This document shows positions 58,778-64,000 of a stretch of 64,000 bases of DNA, piece by piece (the first letter of the stretch is position 1; each line of letters begins with the position of its first letter). The DNA lies in assembly GCF_910588715.1 (NCBI RefSeq), contig NZ_CAJURG010000004.1, forward strand, positions 1-64,000, given 5' to 3'. Both the position numbers and the translations under genes were made by a program. Below the pieces are notes generated by a model. The model was not told where the DNA came from and did not search any database. It saw only the letters and a list, made by a program, of their open reading frames with translations. This DNA is from an uncultured Clostridium sp. (GTDB taxonomy: Bacteria > Bacillota > Clostridia > Clostridiales > Clostridiaceae).

Positions 58778-60493
58778 TTAAGCTTCTTCAACCCTTTTAC
58801 CAAATATCAGAACACCAATATATAATGCAATGAATGAAATTGGTAATACTATATATATAGGAGCTCCAAATCCACATGGAATGTATCCAAATAAAATAGC
58901 TACACTAGCAACAAATAATGAATACCACATTTGTGTTTTAACATGTTCAATATGATTGCATCCAGCTCCCATTGAAGAAAGTATAGTTGTATCGGATATT
59001 GGTGAACAATGATCACCAAATATAGCTCCTGTTAATACAGCACTTGTACAAACTACTACAAATGACATTTCTGGATTTATTGAATATCCAAGCGGAATTG
59101 CAAGTGGCATTAATATACTCATTGTTCCATATGCAGTTCCTGTAGAAAATGAAATTACTGCTCCTAAAATAAATATTAAACTTGGTAATAAAAATGCTGG
59201 TATTGCTCCTTTTAATACTTCTACTAAATAATATGCAGTTCCAAGTTCTTTAATTACAGAACCTAATGACCAAGCTAATATTAATATAACACCAGTTATT
59301 ATTAGCCCCTTCATTCCATCAACCCATACTTCAATAGCTTCACTTAAAGTAAATATTTTTTTACAAACTCCCATTAAAATTGCAACTATAGAAGCAAATA
59401 ATGCTGATTGAAATAATGCTATAGAAGCATCTGAAGCTGCGAATGCTTCCATTATTCCTCTAAATGAAAATGGTGAATTAATCATTATCTCTTTTATTTC
59501 TGATAATTCTCCACTCATTATAGTACTATAGCCGCTATAATAAAATGCTATTAATGCCGAAATTATCAAAGCTCCAATTGGAATAATTGCATTCCAAACA
59601 CTAAGTTTAACTCCCGTCTTTGGTTCTAATTCATCCATTTCAGCTGTTTTTTCAACTGCCACTTCATCCTTAAAAGATTTATTTCTATTTCTTGCTGCAA
59701 TTTCTGCTTTTCTCATTGGACCAAACTCTTTTAAAGTTAAAGCTGTTATTACTATAAATGCTAATATTAATATATTATAAAATCTGTAAGGTATTGTTTG
59801 AATAAAAACTCCAAAGCCACTTGCATCTAATCCAATTGAATTAAAGCCTTCTCCAATTAAACTTACTTCTAAACCAATCCAAGTTGATATAATAGCTAGT
59901 CCTGCTACTGGGGCTGCAGTTGCATCTATTATAAATGCTAATCTTTCTCTTGATATTTTCATTTTATCTGCTACAGGTCTCATTATAGGCCCAACTATTA
60001 ACGAATTTGCATAATCATCAAAAAATACACATAATCCTAAAAGCCATGTTGTTAATTGAGTACTTTTTACAGTTTTAGCTTTCTTAGATAAGGCTTCTGC
60101 TATTGCTTTTGCACCGCCCATTTTGGCAACTAAATTAATAACTCCTCCAATAGCCAATACTTGAAGAATTATTCCTGCATTCCATGGATCCGCAAGAGAA
60201 TTTAATGCCCTATTTACAAAATCCAAAAACGCCTGTATAAATGCACCTAATACATTATGTCCTGTAAGACTAACTAAAAAGCTTCCCGATAGAATTCCTA
60301 TAAACAAAGAAATAACAACGTTTTTTGTTATAAATGCTAATACTATTGCTACTATTGGTGGAATTAATGTCCATATTCCAAATCTGTTTGCATTCACAGC
60401 CGCTTCTTGTGTTTCTGCTGCAAATGCAACTGTAGTTGAAAGTATAAATACTAACATTGTAAGTAATAAAATTTTAAAACTTCTTTTTTTCAC
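58778..60493 (-). CDS. NhaC-family transporter, probable lysine transporter
   Basis: 571-residue membrane protein with about 12 helices. An N-terminal hydrophobic segment (ILLLTMLVFILSTTVAFA) may be a signal sequence. NhaC-type motifs include FFDDYANSLIVGP and TGAIFGDHCSPISDTTILSS. Sequence alone suggests Na+/H+ antiport. The lysine riboswitch directly upstream indicates lysine uptake, as in the L-box-regulated NhaC-like group called LysW. I start at the GTG at 60491-60493, 8 nt from AGGGGG; an ATG six codons earlier overlaps the site. Confidence 0.9.
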   Translation of the reverse strand: MKKRSFKILLLTMLVFILSTTVAFAAETQEAAVNANRFGIWTLIPPIVAIVLAFITKNVVISLFIGILSGSFLVSLTGHNVLGAFIQAFLDFVNRALNSLADPWNAGIILQVLAIGGVINLVAKMGGAKAIAEALSKKAKTVKSTQLTTWLLGLCVFFDDYANSLIVGPIMRPVADKMKISRERLAFIIDATAAPVAGLAIISTWIGLEVSLIGEGFNSIGLDASGFGVFIQTIPYRFYNILILAFIVITALTLKEFGPMRKAEIAARNRNKSFKDEVAVEKTAEMDELEPKTGVKLSVWNAIIPIGALIISALIAFYYSGYSTIMSGELSEIKEIMINSPFSFRGIMEAFAASDASIALFQSALFASIVAILMGVCKKIFTLSEAIEVWVDGMKGLIITGVILILAWSLGSVIKELGTAYYLVEVLKGAIPAFLLPSLIFILGAVISFSTGTAYGTMSILMPLAIPLGYSINPEMSFVVVCTSAVLTGAIFGDHCSPISDTTILSSMGAGCNHIEHVKTQMWYSLFVASVAILFGYIPCGFGAPIYIVLPISFIALYIGVLIFGKRVEEA

Positions 60494-60548
60494 TTTTATT
60501 TCCCCCTTCATTAATTTAAAAGCGAATAATAAGGATACCCCAAACTAA

Positions 60549-60582
60549 CAAAAAAGACCTTGAGTTAACACTCAAGGTCTTG
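60549..60582 (-). terminator. regulated terminator of the lysine riboswitch
   Basis: AGACCTTGAGT and ACTCAAGGTCT (11 bp, loop TTAA) followed on the minus strand by TTTTTTG. It sits between the aptamer and the transporter gene, so lysine should cause premature termination. Confidence 0.9.
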
Positions 60583-60604
60583 CATATACAAAAAAATATA
60601 AAAT

Positions 60605-60795
60605 ACAAGTCTCAAATGATAGCTCACCACAAAAAATTTTGTGACAGTAGTACATATATTTTATGTACTCCCAGTTATACAACCTTAAAGCATTAGTTGT
60701 ATACTTCGGCGATTGCTCCTTTCTTATTGAATCACAGTGCTTTCCTCATCAATAATACTCTTAACTTTCGCGCCTCTATCCTAAGTTATTCACTT
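60605..60795 (-). promoter_or_regulatory. lysine riboswitch (L box)
   Basis: On the minus strand the conserved cores are present in order: GATAGAGGCGCGAAAGTTAAG, in part (about 60760-60780), GAGTATTATTGATGAGGAAAG, in part, AAAGGAGCAATCGCCGAAG (about 60705-60723), and GTCACAAAATTTTTTGTGGTGAGCTATCA, in part. It is followed by a strong terminator. Confidence 0.93.
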
Positions 60796-60860
60796 TTGTT
60801 ATTTAATAACTTGATTATATAATCAACCAATAATATTTGCAATACCATTTTATAACTTTT

Positions 60861-62117
60861 TTAATTTTTAGCTTTTTTCATAAATGCTTCAATCTCATCT
60901 ACAGTTTTTATTATATCACTTGATAAATTTATAGCTCCATCTTCTGTTACTAATATATCATCTTCTATTCTAATTCCTATACCTTCTTCTTTGATATATA
61001 TTCCTGGTTCAACAGTAAATACAACACCAGGCTCAAAGGTTATATCTCTATGAGGAGTTTCAATATCATGAGTATCCATTCCCAAACTATGACCAATACT
61101 ATGATAATAATATTTTTTAACATCCTTTTTATCTTCTATAAGTCCTAGTTTTATACACTCATCAGCTATTAAATCAGTTGCCTTTTCATTTATATCTTTA
61201 TATCTCATTCCTGGTTTAATTGATTTAATAATTTCCTCATTTACTTTTAAAACCGAATTATAAACTTCTTTTTGTCTCACTGTAAACTTACCATTAACAG
61301 GAAAAGTTCTTGATATATCTGCGTTATAGCAATTATATTCTGCTCCTAAATCAAAAAGAATTAAATCATTATCTTTAAGTTCTGCATTATTATCAATGTA
61401 ATGCAATGTTGTAGCATTTTTTCCTGCTGCTGCTATAGTTGTAAAAGCTAAATCTGTAGCCCCCTTTAGTTTACAATTAAAATCAAAGTATGCTTCTAAT
61501 TCATATTCTTTCATTCCTATACGTGCTTCAGTCATTAACCTTTCAATACCGCTCTTTGTGATTTCTATGGCTTTTTTAATTTTCTCTACTTCTTCATCTG
61601 ACTTTCTTAGTCTTAATTCTCCAATTTTTCTATAAATATTATTTACTCTAACTTGAGGATATTTAATAACTATTTCATTAGCAAATTTATGAGATATTTT
61701 TTCATTACCATTTAAACCAATTCTTTCTAAATCTAAATAAATATTTATTTCTTCCTTCATTGTAATCATTCCATGAATATCAGCATCAAATTGACTCTTA
61801 AATTTAACTTCATCTACTGCTGAAACTTCAATTGCTTCTTCTTTTCTAATAGTCTTTCCATTCCATTTTTCAAGTTCTAAATTAATATCCTTTATATAAA
61901 GCTTAGATGACTTTACTCCATTAATTTTTGACATAACTAATATATGTTCTTCTTCTTTTATTCCTGTTAAATAATAAAAATTTCTATTTGGAGTAAAGGG
62001 ATAATTTTGATCCCCAGTTTTTTGAATGGCTTTTCCCGCAAATAAAATCACCATAGAATTATCTTTAATCTTATCTAAAAGATTATTTCTATTTATTTTA
62101 TAAATATTTTTTATCAT
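60861..62117 (-). CDS. pepP: Xaa-Pro aminopeptidase (aminopeptidase P)
   Basis: 418-residue M24B peptidase. The N-terminal AMP_N domain has the typical NYPFTPNRNFYYLTGI. The catalytic domain carries FDLGAEYNCYNADISRTFP (metal Asp residues), YYHSIGHSLGMDTHD, TVEPGIYIKEEGIGIRIEDD. AAGGAG precedes the ATG. Longer and more PepP-like than the M24 gene at 35227-36303. Expected to release N-terminal residues before proline in peptide recycling. Confidence 0.93.
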   Translation of the reverse strand: MIKNIYKINRNNLLDKIKDNSMVILFAGKAIQKTGDQNYPFTPNRNFYYLTGIKEEEHILVMSKINGVKSSKLYIKDINLELEKWNGKTIRKEEAIEVSAVDEVKFKSQFDADIHGMITMKEEINIYLDLERIGLNGNEKISHKFANEIVIKYPQVRVNNIYRKIGELRLRKSDEEVEKIKKAIEITKSGIERLMTEARIGMKEYELEAYFDFNCKLKGATDLAFTTIAAAGKNATTLHYIDNNAELKDNDLILFDLGAEYNCYNADISRTFPVNGKFTVRQKEVYNSVLKVNEEIIKSIKPGMRYKDINEKATDLIADECIKLGLIEDKKDVKKYYYHSIGHSLGMDTHDIETPHRDITFEPGVVFTVEPGIYIKEEGIGIRIEDDILVTEDGAINLSSDIIKTVDEIEAFMKKAKN

Positions 62118-62161
62118 TAGAATATCTCCTTTATATAAATATTTTATAATACTACTTTTTC

Positions 62162-62602
62162 CTATTCTGCAGCTAATAATTTAACATTTCTAACATAGGG
62201 TAAAGAATTTAGTTTTGCCGCTAAGTACTTAACACTTTTTTCCATATTAGAAATATCAATTGTAACTGTAACATTAGCTGATAAATTTATTGGAATATCT
62301 TGATTTATAGTTAGTATATTTCCCTTATAAAGTGCAATACAATCTAAAACTCTAGATAAAGCTCCTAGCTTATGAGTCATTAATAATATTAAAGTCACTT
62401 TTTTAGATTTCATATCTTGTGACATTAAAAATACATTATCCTTATATTTATAATATGTACTTCTGCTAATTCCAACTAATTTTATAGCTTCACTTATATC
62501 CTTGGCATTACCAAGTTCAATATTCTCTTTTACTTCAATTACTTTTTTAAATATATCCGGTAATGATTTTTCGTTTACAATATAAAATTTTTCTTCCCTC
62601 AT
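62162..62602 (-). CDS. ACT-domain regulator, PheB/UPF0735 family
   Basis: 146 residues. The N-terminal part contains a helix-turn-helix-like segment (AKDISEAIKLVGISRSTYYKYK), and residues 65-146 an ACT domain (VTLILLMTHKLGALSRVLDCI, NLSANVTVTIDISNM). ACT domains usually bind amino acids. In Bacillus the family member is pheB. I start at the ATG at 62600-62602 (GGAGA 7 nt upstream); the six-codon longer reading begins before that site. An amino-acid-responsive regulator is the most likely role. Confidence 0.9.
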   Translation of the reverse strand: MREEKFYIVNEKSLPDIFKKVIEVKENIELGNAKDISEAIKLVGISRSTYYKYKDNVFLMSQDMKSKKVTLILLMTHKLGALSRVLDCIALYKGNILTINQDIPINLSANVTVTIDISNMEKSVKYLAAKLNSLPYVRNVKLLAAE

Positions 62603-62719
62603 AATAATTTCTCCACCCATTTATTTTTAGTAATATTATATCTCTAAATTTTTTATATTGCATTAAAAATTTTACATATTATCTCACTATAACCATATTA
62701 ATACCTTAAATTAATTATA

Positions 62720-62806
62720 AAAAATGAAATATTAATTCATAAATAATGAATACTTAAAATAATAAAAATTTTTATTCATTAAATAATGACATTAATATTT
62801 CACTTT
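62720..62806 (-). terminator. long imperfect hairpin, terminator of spmAB
   Basis: GAAATATTAAT/ATTAATATTTC (11 bp) and an inner TAATGAATA/TATTCATTA (9 bp) form a large stem ending in ATTTTTTATAA on the minus strand, about 25 bp past the spmB stop codon. Confidence 0.7.
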
Positions 62807-62827
62807 TTATTCTAATTAACTAAATAT

Positions 62828-63352
62828 CTATAATATCATAAGTTTTACCATAAGAATTGCCATAATAATTGCAGTCATATCTGCCATTATTGCAGCCCAT
62901 ACTGTATGACGTGTTTTTTTTATTTTAACTGCCCCAAAATATACAGTTACAGTATAAAATATAGTTTCTGTAGTTCCCATAATTACAGAAGATATTAATC
63001 CTATTGGAGTATCTGCACCATAATTTTTTAAAATATCCGTAAATATTCCCATTGCACCACTACCTGAAAGTGGCTTAATTAAAACTAAAGGAACAACTTC
63101 TTTAGGCAAATCAATTAAATTACAAATTGGCGAAATAGCATTATTTAATATATCTAAAAGCTTAGCTTCTCTAAATATCTGTACAGCTATTATCATTGCT
63201 AAAAGGTAGGGAAAAATATTTAAACACACCTTTAGTCCTTCCTTTGCCCCTTCTATAAACCAATCATATACTTTTCTTCCCTTTATCATTCCATAAGTTA
63301 TAATAATTAAAACTATTATTGGAATAATGCTCTTAGTTATATAGTTAAACAT
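62828..63352 (-). CDS. spmB: Spore maturation protein B
   Basis: 174-residue membrane protein with about four helices and the NupG/gate-like pattern LIKPLSGSGAMGIFTDIL and SVIMGTTETIFYTVTVYFGA. In Bacillus and C. perfringens spmA and spmB are needed for full dehydration of the spore core and for heat resistance. The ribosome site is GGGAGGTG. It starts 16 bp after spmA. Confidence 0.96.
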   Translation of the reverse strand: MFNYITKSIIPIIVLIIITYGMIKGRKVYDWFIEGAKEGLKVCLNIFPYLLAMIIAVQIFREAKLLDILNNAISPICNLIDLPKEVVPLVLIKPLSGSGAMGIFTDILKNYGADTPIGLISSVIMGTTETIFYTVTVYFGAVKIKKTRHTVWAAIMADMTAIIMAILMVKLMIL

Positions 63353-63368
63353 TTATTCACCTCCCACC

Positions 63369-63944
63369 TTAAAAATATCTTTGTAAAATTTTACAACAAA
63401 TTACACCAACAATTGCTGCTATACCTGTAGATATTATGGCAGGAAGTATTATCACCCCTGGATTTGAAGAACCTGCTGCTGCTCTTATAGATAATACAGT
63501 TGATGGAACTAACTGAATACAAGCAGCATTTAAAACTAAAAATAATGCCATATCATTACTTGCTGTTCCTTTTTCCGAATTTAATCTATCCATTTCTTCC
63601 ATAGCTTTAATTCCAAAAGGAGTCGCAGCATTTCCAAGCCCCATCATATTTGCTGTTATGTTCATAACTATAGCTCCTAATGCTTTTTCATCTTTAGCTG
63701 CATCTTTAAATATAAGCTTTAATATAGGTTTCATAAGTTTTGCTAATTTTTCAGTAAATCCACTATTTTGTGCAACCTTCATAACTCCACACCAAAAACA
63801 CATTAATCCAACAAGTCCTATAATAAAAGTAACTGTAGTATCAATAGAACTTATTATTGAATTAGAAATTCCCTCACCGTTTCCTGTAAATATCCCAACT
63901 AATAACCCCAAAAAAATCATTATAAACCATATATAGTTAATCAT
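63369..63944 (-). CDS. spmA: Spore maturation protein A
   Basis: 191-residue membrane protein with about five helices. Family blocks are YIWFIMIFLGLLVGIFTGNGE, MCFWCGVMKVAQNSGFTEKLAKL, in parts, and MMGLGNAATPFGIKAMEEMDRLN. AGGAGG precedes the ATG. It is the first gene of spmAB. Only 56 bp of upstream DNA is in the window. This contains CATATATT on the minus strand, compatible with a mother-cell sigma-E/K -10, but the -35 cannot be judged. Confidence 0.96.
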   Translation of the reverse strand: MINYIWFIMIFLGLLVGIFTGNGEGISNSIISSIDTTVTFIIGLVGLMCFWCGVMKVAQNSGFTEKLAKLMKPILKLIFKDAAKDEKALGAIVMNITANMMGLGNAATPFGIKAMEEMDRLNSEKGTASNDMALFLVLNAACIQLVPSTVLSIRAAAGSSNPGVIILPAIISTGIAAIVGVICCKILQRYF

Positions 63945-64000
63945 TTTTTACTTCCTCCTACTTATTTTTTCTTTACAATATATGCCTTGCAACACCTATT

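Overview
The window is AT-rich (roughly 70-75% A+T by eye) chromosomal DNA of an endospore-forming anaerobe of the Clostridium sensu stricto group. Evidence for this is the codon use, the sporulation genes (spoIIE, spoVT, spoVG, spoVB-like, yabP, yabQ, spmA, spmB), the oxygen-sensitive class III ribonucleotide reductase (nrdD/nrdG), formate-tetrahydrofolate ligase, and T-box control of aminoacyl-tRNA synthetase genes. No phage, insertion sequence, CRISPR array or other clear mobile DNA is visible. The window is almost entirely core genome.

Layout. Most genes lie on the minus strand. Read right to left, they reproduce the origin-proximal order of Bacillus subtilis: metG, (tatD, yabE-like, rnmV, ksgA), then purR, spoVG, glmU, prs, pth, mfd, prsA-like, spoVT, spoVB-like, mazG/yabN, hupB, rqcP, yabP, yabQ, divIC, yabR-like, tRNAs, spoIIE, tilS, hpt, ftsH, (fhs), coaX, dusB, greA, lysS and a tRNA-Asn cut by the left edge. 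Clostridial insertions interrupt this order. Between pth and prs sits a two-component system with a catalytically degenerate HtrA-like protein. Between purR and ksgA (about 32.9-51.6 kb) is a mixed-strand block with murC, a purine nucleoside phosphorylase, an M24 peptidase, a phosphoesterase, a double cytochrome-b5-like protein, asnS, nrdG/aconitase/homocitrate-(Re-citrate)-synthase/nrdD, degV-padR, thiT, a ferredoxin and two unknown genes. Right of metG lie an aromatic-acid-exporter-like membrane gene, a lysine-riboswitch-controlled NhaC-family transporter, an aminopeptidase P, an ACT-domain regulator and spmAB.

Regulation readable in the sequence: T-box leaders (asnS with an AAC specifier; metG), a TPP riboswitch (thiT), a lysine riboswitch (NhaC-family gene), paired NrdR boxes (nrdD), a sigma-H promoter (spoVG), and a spoIIE promoter with the unusual 21-bp spacer known for Spo0A-activated promoters. 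Several consensus or near-consensus sigma-A promoters and many intrinsic terminators are also present.

The least explained signals are in intergenic DNA. A plus-strand, C-rich small RNA candidate lies downstream of nrdG, with a sigma-G-like promoter (about 40118-40228). A second plus-strand small RNA candidate with two C-rich loops lies between metG and tatD (about 55445-55622). The leader of a lipoprotein gene has a hairpin arm that can pair equally well with the ribosome binding site (50305-50357). No large new multi-gene system is evident.
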